Positions 8,210 through 16,529 of a stretch of 64,000 bases of DNA are shown here, piece after piece. Under the pieces are notes generated by a model. It saw only the letters and a list, made by a program, of their open reading frames with translations, did not search any database and was not told where the DNA came from. The DNA lies in contig JBGTLA010000095.1 of NCBI GenBank assembly GCA_041744375.1, positions 124,001 to 188,000 on the forward strand, in the 5' to 3' direction. How positions within the stretch are numbered: position 1 is the stretch's first letter; the number at the start of each line of letters is the position of its first letter. A program made the translations under genes and the position numbers. The DNA is from JBGTLA01 sp041744375. Lineage in GTDB: Bacteria > Actinomycetota > Acidimicrobiia > Spongiisociales > ZC4RG35.

Positions 8210-9817
8210 GTGGAACACCGAGTGGATGTCACCCAGCTCACCCCCCTGCTCTTCCTGGAGCGCTCCGCTCAGGTGTTGGGGGAAAAGACCGCCGTCACCT
8301 ACGGCGATCGCTCCCTTACCTATTCGGAATTAGCGGCCCTCACCCAGCGAACCGCCGCCGGTTTGGCCGCCCGGGGTGTCGGTCCGGGCGACCGTGTGGC
8401 CTATCTCATGCCCAACCTGCCCGAGATGCTCGTGGGGCACAATGCCGTTCCACTTCTCGGGGCGGTCCTCGTTGCGATCAACACCCGTCTCTCGGCCGCG
8501 GAGATCGAGTACATCCTTCAGCATTCGGGAGCCCGCCTCCTCGTGGCTGACACCGCCCTCCTGGTGCCTCTGGCCGAACGCCTGGGCGAATGTTCCGACC
8601 TCGAGTTGGTCGTTCAAGTCGCAGACGTCGTGGCGGAGATCGAGCTGGCCGTTCCCACTGCCGCACTCGAAGACGTACTGGCAGGTGGCGACGGACGGGC
8701 CCGGCCCTGGAGGGTGGACGACGAACTGCGGCCCATCTCGATCAACTACACCTCCGGCACCACGGGGCGGCCCAAGGGCGTGCAGTACACCCATCGAGGT
8801 GCGCACCTCAATGCCCTGGCGGAGCTCCTCCACTCCCGCCATAGTCCTGAATCGGTATACCTGTGGACCCTCCCCATGTTCCACTGCAATGGCTGGTGCA
8901 CGACGTGGGCGCTGACGGCCATCGGTGGGCGCCATGTGTGCCTTCGTGCTGTCGAACCGGCCGAGATCTGGCGTCTCATAGCCCATGAGGCCGTCACCCA
9001 CCTCAACGCTGCCCCGACCGTGCTCATCTCGATGGCCAATCACGTCGCGGCCAAGCCGTTCGAACGCCCATTCGTCGTCACCACGGCCGGGGCGCCTCCC
9101 AGCCCGACCATCATCGGTCAGATGGAAGAACTGGGAGCCACGGTTGTCCATGTCTACGGCCTCACCGAGACATATGGTCCGTACACGGTGTGCGAATGGC
9201 AGCCCGGCTGGCAGGACTTGTCCCTCGAGGAGAGGTCCCTGCTCTTGTCGCGCCAGGGGGTGGCCTATATCGGCGCCGACCCGATCAGAGTCGTCGACGA
9301 CGAGATGAACGACGTTCCCTGGGATGGAACGAGCATGGGTGAGGTTGTGATGCGGGGCAACAACGTGATGTCGGGGTACTACAACGATGTCGACGCCACA
9401 AACAAGGCCTTCCGAGGCGGTTGGTTCCACTCCGGCGACCTGGCGGTCTGGCATCCCAACGGCTACATCGAGCTGCGTGACCGGGCCAAGGACATCATCA
9501 TTTCCGGTGGCGAAAACATCTCCACCATCGAGGTCGAGCAAGCCGTCGTTTCCCACCCGGCGGTCCTGGAGGCAGCGGTCGTAGCCGTGCCCCATCAGAA
9601 GTGGGGCGAGCGGCCGAAAGCCTTTGTGGTCCTCAAGGAAGGATCTGAGGCGACGGCCGACGAGATCATCGCGCATGTGCGTGAGCGGTTGGCCCATTTC
9701 AAGGCCCCTGATGAGGTGGCCGTCCTCGGCGAGCTCCCCAAGACGTCGACCGGAAAGGTGCAGAAGTATGTCCTGCGTGACGCCGAATGGGTTGGAATGG
9801 ACAAACGCGTCAACTGA
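8210..9817 (+). CDS. Acyl-CoA synthetase (AMP-forming, fatty-acid type)
   Basis: A 535-residue ANL-superfamily ligase. The P-loop YTSGTTGRPKGVQYTH (~residues 182-197), the VYGLTETYGP A5 motif, the GWFHSGDLAVWHPNGYIELRDRAKD hinge and the PKTSTGKVQK catalytic lysine are all intact. It activates a carboxylic acid through an acyl-adenylate and forms the CoA thioester. The overall layout is that of medium/long-chain fatty-acyl-CoA synthases. I start at GTG 8210 with AGAGGA upstream; longer in-frame versions add unlike sequence. It is probably paired functionally with the upstream crotonase gene. Confidence 0.9.
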   Translation: MEHRVDVTQLTPLLFLERSAQVLGEKTAVTYGDRSLTYSELAALTQRTAAGLAARGVGPGDRVAYLMPNLPEMLVGHNAVPLLGAVLVAINTRLSAAEIEYILQHSGARLLVADTALLVPLAERLGECSDLELVVQVADVVAEIELAVPTAALEDVLAGGDGRARPWRVDDELRPISINYTSGTTGRPKGVQYTHRGAHLNALAELLHSRHSPESVYLWTLPMFHCNGWCTTWALTAIGGRHVCLRAVEPAEIWRLIAHEAVTHLNAAPTVLISMANHVAAKPFERPFVVTTAGAPPSPTIIGQMEELGATVVHVYGLTETYGPYTVCEWQPGWQDLSLEERSLLLSRQGVAYIGADPIRVVDDEMNDVPWDGTSMGEVVMRGNNVMSGYYNDVDATNKAFRGGWFHSGDLAVWHPNGYIELRDRAKDIIISGGENISTIEVEQAVVSHPAVLEAAVVAVPHQKWGERPKAFVVLKEGSEATADEIIAHVRERLAHFKAPDEVAVLGELPKTSTGKVQKYVLRDAEWVGMDKRVN

Positions 9818-9875
9818 TCGAGTCGTCGGGTCATCAGCGTTCCTGACCCCGGGCCTCGGCGCCGACGTAACCTTC

Positions 9876-9881
9876 TAGAGT
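9876..9881 (+). promoter_or_regulatory. -10 box, leaderless promoter of dapB
   Basis: TAGAGT ends eight bases before the ATG at 9890. Confidence 0.5.
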
Positions 9882-9889
9882 TGCCTCCA

Positions 9890-10660
9890 ATGAACACGAC
9901 GCGTGCCCGGGTTGCCGTCTCGGGTGTTCCGGGACGTCTGGCATCGGCAATAGCCGAGGCGATCGTCGCTGCCGACGATCTCGACCTGGTGGCCGCCGTC
10001 AATCCCGGCCGCCGGGGCGAAACCTGGAACGACTTACCGTATCGAAGTCTCGAGGAAGTCGACGCCGAGGTGGTGGTAGAGGCCGGGCCCACGTCCGTCG
10101 TCATGGACAATCTGGCTCGTTGGCGCGCTCTGGGGGTGGCGGTGGTGGTGGGAACGTCGGGGTTCACCGCCGAACGGGTGGAAGCTGTCGAGTCGCTGTG
10201 GGGCGACGGCAGACCCGGCTGCCTCATCGTGCCCAATTTCTCGATCGGTGCAGTCTTGGCAGGCCGTTTTGCCGAGCTGGCAGCGACGCACTTCGAGACA
10301 GTCGAAGTGATCGAGCGACACGGCGCCAGCAAACCCGACGCACCTTCGGGAACGGCTCTCCACACTGCCGGTCGCATGGCGTCGGCGGGCGGTAGGTCCT
10401 CGAGTCGGGGGGAGGAGCTTGCCCCCGGTGCTCTCGGAGGGGACGTGTCTGGCGTGAGGGTGCATTCGCTGCGCTTGGCCGGCGTTCTCGCCCATCAAGA
10501 GGTCGCCATGTCCAATGTCGGTGAACAGTTTTCGATCGTCCACCACTCCACGAGCTATGGCTCCTTTGCCACTGGTGCGCTGGCCGCGGTGCGCGCCATC
10601 GGCGACATCGAGGGTGTCGCCATGGGCCTCGATGCCATTCTCGGCCTCGACACCGGATGA
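9890..10660 (+). CDS. dapB: 4-hydroxy-tetrahydrodipicolinate reductase, atypical
   Basis: A 256-residue DapB-like protein of the lysine/diaminopimelate pathway. The C-terminal catalytic signature KPDAPSGTALH, with the family lysine and the DAPSGTA anion loop, identifies it. Two features are unusual. The nucleotide-binding turn reads VSGVPGRLASAI instead of the common GAxGRMG. The double histidine preceding the lysine (normally E-x-HH) is ERHGASK, so only the first His remains. Fold and position support a working enzyme, with possible change in cofactor use. A leaderless-type -10 box precedes ATG 9890; TTG 9881 is less likely. Confidence 0.8.
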   Translation: MNTTRARVAVSGVPGRLASAIAEAIVAADDLDLVAAVNPGRRGETWNDLPYRSLEEVDAEVVVEAGPTSVVMDNLARWRALGVAVVVGTSGFTAERVEAVESLWGDGRPGCLIVPNFSIGAVLAGRFAELAATHFETVEVIERHGASKPDAPSGTALHTAGRMASAGGRSSSRGEELAPGALGGDVSGVRVHSLRLAGVLAHQEVAMSNVGEQFSIVHHSTSYGSFATGALAAVRAIGDIEGVAMGLDAILGLDTG

Positions 10661-10688
10661 CAAGGCCTTCGGAGCGGGGCGGACGTGC

Positions 10689-10694
10689 TAGCGT
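10689..10694 (+). promoter_or_regulatory. -10 box upstream of pyrG
   Basis: TAGCGT ends 11 bases before the pyrG ATG, leaving an untranslated leader of a few bases at most. Confidence 0.4.
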
Positions 10695-10705
10695 GACCTC
10701 CCGTC

Positions 10706-12451
10706 ATGAACGGGCCCTTTTCCAGCGGTGATTCCAGCAACCAGCCGACTCTCGACTCGGCACCCGCCACGAGCTTCGAAGGCGAGCGAGCCGTGGGAGT
10801 GAGGGAGCCCAAGTACGTGTTCGTGACCGGGGGAGTCGTGTCCAGCCTCGGCAAGGGGATTGCCGCCGCCTCGCTAGGGCGTCTCCTCGAATCTCGTGGT
10901 CTGCGGGTGGTGAACCAGAAGTTGGACCCTTACATCAACGTGGACCCCGGAACGATGAACCCCTTCCAGCACGGCGAAGTGTTCGTGACCGATGACGGCG
11001 GCGAGACCGATCTCGACCTCGGCCACTACGAGCGGTTCACCGGCGAGAATCTGCGGCGATTGTCGAACGTCACGGCCGGGTCCGTCTACCTGTCCGTCAT
11101 TCAAAAGGAGAGGCGGGGCGACTACCTGGGTGACACGGTGCAGGTCATCCCCCATGTCACCAACGAGATCAAGGATCGCATCCGCCGGCTGGGTGAAGAG
11201 GCGGACGTCGACGTCGTCATCACAGAGGTGGGTGGCACGGTGGGCGACATCGAGGGTCTCCCGTTCCTCGAAGCCATTCGCCAGTTCGGCAACGACGTGG
11301 GCCGGGCCAATGTGCTCTTCGCCCACGTGACCCTCGTTCCCTATCTCGGTACCTCCGAAGAGTTGAAGACCAAGCCGACGCAGCACTCGGTTGCCGAATT
11401 ACGCAGCCACGGCATCCATCCCGACGTGATCATCGTCAGGTCCGACCGTGAGATCGACGATGCCGTTCGCCGCAAGATCAGCTTGTTTTGTGACGTCGAA
11501 GCCAAAGCGGTGATAGCGGCGCCCGACGCCCGCGACATCTACGAGGTCCCGCTGACCCTTCACGCCGGTGGGCTCGATTCGGTGGTCTGTGACCGCCTGG
11601 GCCTCGTCACCGGTCCGGCCCGGCTCGAACCGTGGAGAGAGATGGTCAAGCGGGCGATGTCGGCCACGGAGGAGGTGACGGTAGGCATCGTCGGCAAGTA
11701 CGTGGATCTCCCCGACGCTTACATGTCGGTCGTGGAGGCTCTTCGCCACGGTGCCGCCGCCCACGACGTCGCCCTCGACATCCGTTGGATACCGAGCGAC
11801 GAGCTCACCGGGCTGCTGGCGCAGTCACATCTCGAAGGTGTGAACGGGATCGTGGTTCCGGGGGGCTTTGGTTACCGCGGAGTGGAAGGCAAGATCGAGT
11901 CCATCCGCCACGTCCGAGAGGCCGGGATCCCGTTCCTGGGCCTGTGTCTCGGACTGCAGTGTGCCGTCATCGAGTTCGGGCGCACCGTCCTGGGGTTGGG
12001 CGGGGCCAACAGCACGGAGTTCGATCCGTCCACGCCGCATCCGGTCATCGACCTGATGGAGTCCCAGCATGACGTGGAAGAAAAGGGCGGGACCATGCGT
12101 CTCGGCCTCTACGCCGCCAAGCTGGCCGAAGGGTCGCGGGTACGCGCCCTCTACGGCCAGGAGTTGGTGTATGAGCGGCACCGGCACAGGTGGGAGGTGA
12201 ACAACCGCTATCGCAAGGATCTGGAGGCGGCCGGGTTGCGTCTGTCCGGTTTGTCACCCGACGACCATCTTGTGGAGTACGTGGAGCTCATCGATCATCC
12301 ATTCTTCGTCGCCACCCAGGCCCATCCGGAGTTCCGAAGCCGTCCCGACGTACCCCACCCGCTCTTCTCGGGCCTGGTGGAGGCGGCTCGCGATCACCGG
12401 CGCCGAGCGGTCGGATCAGTCGTCGAGTCCGAGGTCGACGTCTCCGCATGA
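10706..12451 (+). CDS. pyrG: CTP synthase
   Basis: A 581-residue CTP synthase with the N-terminal amidoligase domain (KYVFVTGGVVSSLGKGIAAASLG; MNPFQHGEVFVTDDGGETDLDLGHYERF) and the C-terminal class-I glutaminase domain. The glutaminase nucleophile elbow is FLGLCLGLQCAVIEF, and the His-Glu pair is in AHPEFRSRP. It makes CTP from UTP, ATP and glutamine. An N-terminal extension of about 36 residues precedes the conserved VREPKYVFVTGG; a GTG just before that motif would be an alternative start, but the -10 box supports ATG 10706. It overlaps the NUDIX gene by four bases. Confidence 0.95.
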   Translation: MNGPFSSGDSSNQPTLDSAPATSFEGERAVGVREPKYVFVTGGVVSSLGKGIAAASLGRLLESRGLRVVNQKLDPYINVDPGTMNPFQHGEVFVTDDGGETDLDLGHYERFTGENLRRLSNVTAGSVYLSVIQKERRGDYLGDTVQVIPHVTNEIKDRIRRLGEEADVDVVITEVGGTVGDIEGLPFLEAIRQFGNDVGRANVLFAHVTLVPYLGTSEELKTKPTQHSVAELRSHGIHPDVIIVRSDREIDDAVRRKISLFCDVEAKAVIAAPDARDIYEVPLTLHAGGLDSVVCDRLGLVTGPARLEPWREMVKRAMSATEEVTVGIVGKYVDLPDAYMSVVEALRHGAAAHDVALDIRWIPSDELTGLLAQSHLEGVNGIVVPGGFGYRGVEGKIESIRHVREAGIPFLGLCLGLQCAVIEFGRTVLGLGGANSTEFDPSTPHPVIDLMESQHDVEEKGGTMRLGLYAAKLAEGSRVRALYGQELVYERHRHRWEVNNRYRKDLEAAGLRLSGLSPDDHLVEYVELIDHPFFVATQAHPEFRSRPDVPHPLFSGLVEAARDHRRRAVGSVVESEVDVSA

Positions 12452-12987
12452 CGCCGGAGTTCGAGGTAGTCGACACCGAGGTCCTCGCCGAGGGGGTGTT
12501 CTTGCGGTTCGAGGCTTTGACCGTGCGGTCGCAGTCGGGGACAACGGTCCGACGGGATGTGATTCGCCACCCGGGCGGCGTTGCCGTCCTCCCCGTGGGA
12601 GATGACCATGTCTGGCTGATACGCCAGTACCGTGCCGCTCTCGGCCGTCACGTCGACGAGATCCCGGCGGGCAAGCTCGACAGTGCGGACACCGACGCCG
12701 AGACGGCAGGGAGGAGGGAACTCGCTGAGGAGTTAGGGGCCACTGCCGGCCGGTGGCAGCATCTCGCCACCTTTTCTCCCTCTCCGGGCTACACCGACGA
12801 GGTGATCGAGATATTTGCGGCAGAAGATCTGGTGTTCGGGGATCGCCGCCCCGATGGAGTCGAAGAGCATCAGGCGACCTTGCTGTCCCTTCCTATCGAC
12901 GAAGCGCTGGATAGCATCGACCGTGGCGTAATCACCGACGCCAAGACCCAGGTGGCGTTGCTGGCATGGAAGAGGAGGCGAGGGTGA
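12448..12987 (+). CDS. NUDIX hydrolase, ADP-ribose pyrophosphatase type
   Basis: A 179-residue NUDIX protein. The box is AGKLDSADTDAETAGRRELAEELGA, with the REL-EE core intact, followed by the SPGYTDEVIEIFAAEDL segment typical of ADP-ribose pyrophosphatases. The VIRHPGGVAVLPV-WLIRQYR lead-in also fits that subfamily. It would split ADP-ribose into AMP and ribose-5-phosphate. A NUDIX gene of the same type follows pyrG in mycobacteria. ATGA overlap with pyrG; GTGA overlap with the alanine dehydrogenase gene. Confidence 0.88.
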   Translation: MTPEFEVVDTEVLAEGVFLRFEALTVRSQSGTTVRRDVIRHPGGVAVLPVGDDHVWLIRQYRAALGRHVDEIPAGKLDSADTDAETAGRRELAEELGATAGRWQHLATFSPSPGYTDEVIEIFAAEDLVFGDRRPDGVEEHQATLLSLPIDEALDSIDRGVITDAKTQVALLAWKRRRG

Positions 12988-14105
12988 TCGTCGGCGTACC
13001 TAAAGAGATCAAGACGGCGGAGCAGCGCGTTGCGATCACCCCTGTCGGCGTGCGAGAACTAGTGGAGAGGGGACACCACGTCGTCATCCAGAAGACGGCA
13101 GGCGAAGGATCCACCATTCACGACGAGGAATATGTAGCGCAGGGAGCGAGCATCGTCGATACGGCCGACGACGTCTTCGAACGGGCCGACCTGATCCTGA
13201 AGGTGAAAGAGCCTCAGCCGTCGGAGGTCGACTTGTTCCGTCCGGGACAGGTCCTCTTCACCTATCTGCACCTGGCGGCCTACCCAAGTCTGGCGGCCGA
13301 TCTGCGGGCGAAGGGCATCGTGGCCATAGCCTATGAGACCGTGCAGGTCGCCGACAAGGGCCTCCCCTTGCTTGCTCCCATGTCGGAGATCGCCGGTCGG
13401 ATGGCCACCCAGGTGGGTGCCTACTTCCTCGAAGCGGCGCAAGGGGGGCGCGGGATCCTCCTCGGAGGCGTGGCCGGGGTGAAACCGGCCAAGGTGGTGG
13501 TGATCGGAGCCGGAATGGCCGGTTTCAACGCGGCAGTGATCGCGGCGGGGATGCAGGCCGAAGTGGCCGTCTTGGACGTCTCGCTCGAGAAGCTCAGGTA
13601 CCTCGACTCTCTCTACGCAGGCCGCATCGTCACGCTGGCTTCGAACCGGCTGACGCTCGAACAGCAGGTGGTCGAGGCAGACCTCGTGATCGGAACCGTG
13701 CTCCTCCCTGGCGCCTCGGCGCCCAAACTCGTGTCCGAGGACATGGTGCGCCAGATGAGGAAGGGCTCGGTGCTGGTGGATGTCGCCATCGACCAGGGGG
13801 GTTGCTTCGAGACGAGTCACGAAACGACCCACGACAACCCCGTCTACGAGTTGCACGATGTGCTCCACTACGCGGTCGGCAACATCCCGGGGGCCGTTCC
13901 CCACACTTCAACCTACGCGCTCACCAACGCTACGCTGCGTTATCTGCTCACTCTCGCCGATCTAGGAGCGGAGAAGGCGGTCTCGGCCCATCCCGAACTG
14001 GCGTTGGGGGTGAACGTGGTCGGCGACGACATCTGTCACCCGGCCGTGGCAGACAGCCTCGGGGTTTCATACGTCCCACCCCTAGAGGCTCTGGCTCGAC
14101 GTTGA
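12984..14105 (+). CDS. ald: Alanine dehydrogenase
   Basis: A 373-residue alanine dehydrogenase. The N-terminus VIVGVPKEIKTAEQRVAITP, the substrate-binding KVKEPQPSE, the Rossmann motif VVVIGAGMAGFNAAVIAAGM and the catalytic HTSTYALTNAT region are all standard. It interconverts L-alanine with pyruvate and ammonia using NAD. I use GTG 12984, which overlaps the upstream stop and follows GAGGAGG closely; ATG 12966 would add six residues. It is part of the pyrG-NUDIX-ald run. Confidence 0.92.
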   Translation: MIVGVPKEIKTAEQRVAITPVGVRELVERGHHVVIQKTAGEGSTIHDEEYVAQGASIVDTADDVFERADLILKVKEPQPSEVDLFRPGQVLFTYLHLAAYPSLAADLRAKGIVAIAYETVQVADKGLPLLAPMSEIAGRMATQVGAYFLEAAQGGRGILLGGVAGVKPAKVVVIGAGMAGFNAAVIAAGMQAEVAVLDVSLEKLRYLDSLYAGRIVTLASNRLTLEQQVVEADLVIGTVLLPGASAPKLVSEDMVRQMRKGSVLVDVAIDQGGCFETSHETTHDNPVYELHDVLHYAVGNIPGAVPHTSTYALTNATLRYLLTLADLGAEKAVSAHPELALGVNVVGDDICHPAVADSLGVSYVPPLEALARR

Positions 14106-14611
14106 TTCCTCCTGAGGTGACGGCGGAAGCAGTCAAACTGCGGCCATGGCGGCCAGAGGAGGCGGGCCTCTATGTTTCCTCGCGAGATGAAACAGTCTTC
14201 AGTTTCACCACGGAGGCTCCCCAACTCGACGAGGCGGAATGCCGAAGCAACATCGAAGCCGCCCGCGCCGACCCATGGCAGGCACCGTTCGCAATTTGTG
14301 GTCCCGACGACCGCCCGGTGGGAAATGTGGCGGTAGTGCAGCGGGGAGACGTGGCGGTGTTGTCCTATTGGCTGGCGCCCCAGGCACGCGGGCGTGGGTG
14401 GGCTGTGGCAGCCGTTCGAGCCGCGACCCGCTGGGCCTTCGATACCTGGGAGGTGTCGGTGGTAGAGCTGGAGATAGACCCGGCCAACCAACCCTCGGTG
14501 CGGGTGGCGGAGGCATCTGGTTTCCGGCGACACGGCATCCGGCTGGAATCGGCCTGCGGAGGTGCGGCTCTGGTCTTTCGTCTCCCCCGTTCGTCCTGTC
14601 CCGCTGGTTGA
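14102..14611 (+). CDS. GNAT acetyltransferase (RimJ/RimL-like)
   Basis: A 169-residue acetyltransferase of the RimJ/RimL GNAT branch. It has LRPWRPEEAG at the N-terminus, the FAICGPDDRPVGNVAV core, LSYWLAPQARGRGWAVAAVRAATRWAF with the acetyl-CoA RGRG loop, and ELEIDPANQPSVRVAEASGFRR at the end. It could acetylate an amino group of a protein, aminoglycoside or amino acid; the substrate is unknown. The TTG at 14102 overlaps the ald stop (TTGA); GTG 14117 is an alternative. A MITE-like repeat starts 12 bases after the stop. Confidence 0.8.
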   Translation: MIPPEVTAEAVKLRPWRPEEAGLYVSSRDETVFSFTTEAPQLDEAECRSNIEAARADPWQAPFAICGPDDRPVGNVAVVQRGDVAVLSYWLAPQARGRGWAVAAVRAATRWAFDTWEVSVVELEIDPANQPSVRVAEASGFRRHGIRLESACGGAALVFRLPRSSCPAG

Positions 14612-14623
14612 GGTGTTGGGTCA

Positions 14624-14726
14624 GAGGGCGCGCAAATAGGTGAGCCATCGTGCTGAGATTTCTGCTCGACACCAGGCGTTGTGGCTGGAAGAGGCTTAAA
14701 CGCTCGAGCTCTATTTGCGTGCCCTC
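14624..14726 (+). repeat. MITE-like repeat, copy 1 (103 bp)
   Basis: A 103-bp segment bounded by imperfect 16-bp terminal inverted repeats: GAGGGCGCGCAAATAG at the left and the complement of GAGGGCACGCAAATAG at the right. The whole segment recurs at 39497-39599 in reverse orientation with the same length and about eight mismatches. It codes for nothing and lies between the acetyltransferase and DksA-like genes. Confidence 0.8.
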
Positions 14727-14804
14727 CAGGGCCGGAAGGGGTTGAGGCCGGGTGGCCGCAGCCGGCGGCAGGACAATGGAGGGGGCTTCGGTGGGTGTCG
14801 AGGC

Positions 14805-14835
14805 TATGATCGAATCTCAAAGCCGGCCGGCTTTG
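14805..14835 (+). promoter_or_regulatory. Promoter and palindrome before the DksA-like gene
   Basis: TATGAT at 14805-14810 is a good -10 box. It is followed at 14818-14835 by a perfect 18-bp palindrome (CAAAGCCGG and its complement). Transcription would begin at or near the palindrome, so the RNA could start with a hairpin, or the site could be an operator. Confidence 0.45.
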
Positions 14836-14855
14836 GCCCCACGTCGAGGAACGAC

Positions 14856-15206
14856 ATGACCATGCTTGACATCGACCAGATCCGACTGCACCTCGAGGAG
14901 CAGCGTGCCCGGCTCCTCGAACAGCTCGACGATCTCGGCGCAACTCCATCAGGCGACCTCCGCTCCGACGTCGACTTCGGCGACAGTTTCGCCGATGCCG
15001 CCGCAACCACTGCGGAGAGGACGGAACGTCTTGGCTTGGTCGAGACCCTCAAAGGCCAGGTCGACGAGGTCGACCGCGCCCTCGGGCGAATCGCCGACGG
15101 CGACTACGGCATTTGCGCTTCCTGCGGCAAGCCGATTCCGGCCGCTCGCCTGGAAGCCCGTCCCGAGTCGACATTGTGCGTGGAGTGCAAGTCGGCTCAC
15201 CGGTGA
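14856..15206 (+). CDS. DksA/TraR-family zinc-finger protein
   Basis: A 116-residue protein with an N-terminal coiled-coil-like helical part (DIDQIRLHLEEQRARLLEQLDDL) and a C-terminal C4 zinc finger, C-x2-C at YGICASCGKPI and C-x2-C at LCVECKSAH. This is the DksA/TraR layout; such proteins bind RNA polymerase through the secondary channel or act as general regulators. GAGGA precedes ATG 14856. The GTGA overlap links it to the HD-domain gene. The promoter region has a striking palindrome. Confidence 0.85.
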   Translation: MTMLDIDQIRLHLEEQRARLLEQLDDLGATPSGDLRSDVDFGDSFADAAATTAERTERLGLVETLKGQVDEVDRALGRIADGDYGICASCGKPIPAARLEARPESTLCVECKSAHR

Positions 15207-15712
15207 CTTCCTCCGAAAGCCACACGTTGGGGGGGTTTGCCCATCTCACGGCCCGGTTCTTCGACGTCGTGACCGCCCCGCCCCTCGATCGTCGTGAGCG
15301 GACCACGGTGAGCGGCTGGCTCAGAGGTGCCAATGAAGAGACGGCCTTTTTCGGCCAGTCCCACGCCGACCAACGTCATGGCTATTCGGCGGCGCTGGTG
15401 GTAATGAGGGCAAACCCAGAGCGAATCGACCTGGCGAGAGCAGCCTTGTTGCACGACATCGGCAAGCGCCACGCAGGTCTCGGACCGCTGGGGCGCGTGG
15501 CTGCCTCCGTGGCCATGCGGCTCCGCTTCCCGCTGAGACGGCGTTGGGCTCTCTATCGGGACCACGGCCCGTTGGCCGCGGCCGAGCTGGCGGGAGCCGA
15601 ACCCGTTGTCGTCGAGTTCGCCCGCACCCATCATGGCGAGCGCCCGGCTGCCATCTCACCCCAGGAGTGGGACCTGCTGGTACGGGCCGACTCGACGCGG
15701 AGGGGTCGTTGA
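15203..15712 (+). CDS. HD-domain phosphohydrolase
   Basis: A 169-residue protein with an HD signature, ALLHDIGKRHAGLG, near residue 88, an upstream histidine in DQRHGYSAALVV and a later FARTHHGER histidine pair. These could form a metal-binding HD site. The family hydrolyses phosphate esters of nucleotides or cyclic nucleotides, but no partner domain is present to narrow this. It starts at a GTG overlapping the DksA-like stop and is followed by scpA after 55 bases. Confidence 0.75.
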   Translation: MTSSESHTLGGFAHLTARFFDVVTAPPLDRRERTTVSGWLRGANEETAFFGQSHADQRHGYSAALVVMRANPERIDLARAALLHDIGKRHAGLGPLGRVAASVAMRLRFPLRRRWALYRDHGPLAAAELAGAEPVVVEFARTHHGERPAAISPQEWDLLVRADSTRRGR

Positions 15713-15767
15713 TTCCCGTCACCGCAGCGACCACCATTCCGTCGTCGTCCATCATCGGATAGCCACC

Positions 15768-16529
15768 GTGTCATACCACGTGTCGACGGCCGTGTTCGAA
15801 GGCCCTCTCGATCTCTTGTTGCAGCTCATCACCCGGCACCAGGTCGACGTGACGGCGGTGAACCTGACCGACCTCGTTTCCGAGTATCTCTCGTACCTAG
15901 ACGAGATGCGCCAGCTCGACCTCGATGTCACATCCGAGTTCTTGCTCATCGCGGCAACCCTTATCCAGATCAAAGCCCACGCCTTGTTGCCGATGAGCGA
16001 CGACATCGACCTGGACGAGGATCTCGCCCTCATGGAAGAGCGCGATCGGCTGCTGGCCCGCTTGCTGGCCTGTGTCACCTTCAAAGACGTGGCGGTTGTT
16101 CTGCGCCACCGCTTGGGGGAAGCAAACCGATTCGTTCCTCGCATCTCCGGTCTCGATCAGACCCTGGCCGTAGCGCCTCCCGTGGTCACCGTCCCCCTCG
16201 ACGTCGCAGGGCTGGCTCGTGTGGCGGCGGCCGCGCTGGCGGCTGCCGATGCCGAGCCGGATTTGGATCACCTCGACCTGGAGCTGCCGTCGGTCGAGGC
16301 CGCCATCGACGAGTTGCGTGCCCGACTGGCGGCGGACGTGACTGCCAGCTTCGACACGATCGTGGCCCACTGCCGACGGCCTATGGAGATCGCCGCCTAC
16401 TTTCTGGCGTTGCTGGAGCTGGCCCGATGGGGTTTGGTCGAGGTCACCCAGCCGGACTGGGCCGGCTCCATCGACATCAAGCGGACCGACCATCCCGACT
16501 CGCGGTTCGTTTCCGAATGGGCAGTGTGA
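15768..16529 (+). CDS. scpA: Segregation and condensation protein A
   Basis: A 253-residue kleisin. The N-terminus VFEGPLDLLLQLITRHQVDVTAVNLTDLVSEYL and the following LDVTSEFLLIAATLIQIKAHALLP are the SMC neck-binding part. The C-terminal winged helix (EIAAYFLALLELARWGLVEVTQ) would bind the other SMC head. ScpA joins SMC and ScpB in chromosome compaction and segregation. GTG 15768 is the start just before the conserved sequence. It runs into scpB with TGATG overlap. Confidence 0.93.
   Translation: MSYHVSTAVFEGPLDLLLQLITRHQVDVTAVNLTDLVSEYLSYLDEMRQLDLDVTSEFLLIAATLIQIKAHALLPMSDDIDLDEDLALMEERDRLLARLLACVTFKDVAVVLRHRLGEANRFVPRISGLDQTLAVAPPVVTVPLDVAGLARVAAAALAAADAEPDLDHLDLELPSVEAAIDELRARLAADVTASFDTIVAHCRRPMEIAAYFLALLELARWGLVEVTQPDWAGSIDIKRTDHPDSRFVSEWAV

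Noticed and set aside
8330..9697. A 455-codon open frame on the minus strand
   Set aside because: It is antisense to the acyl-CoA synthetase, which has all family motifs. The antisense product resembles nothing.
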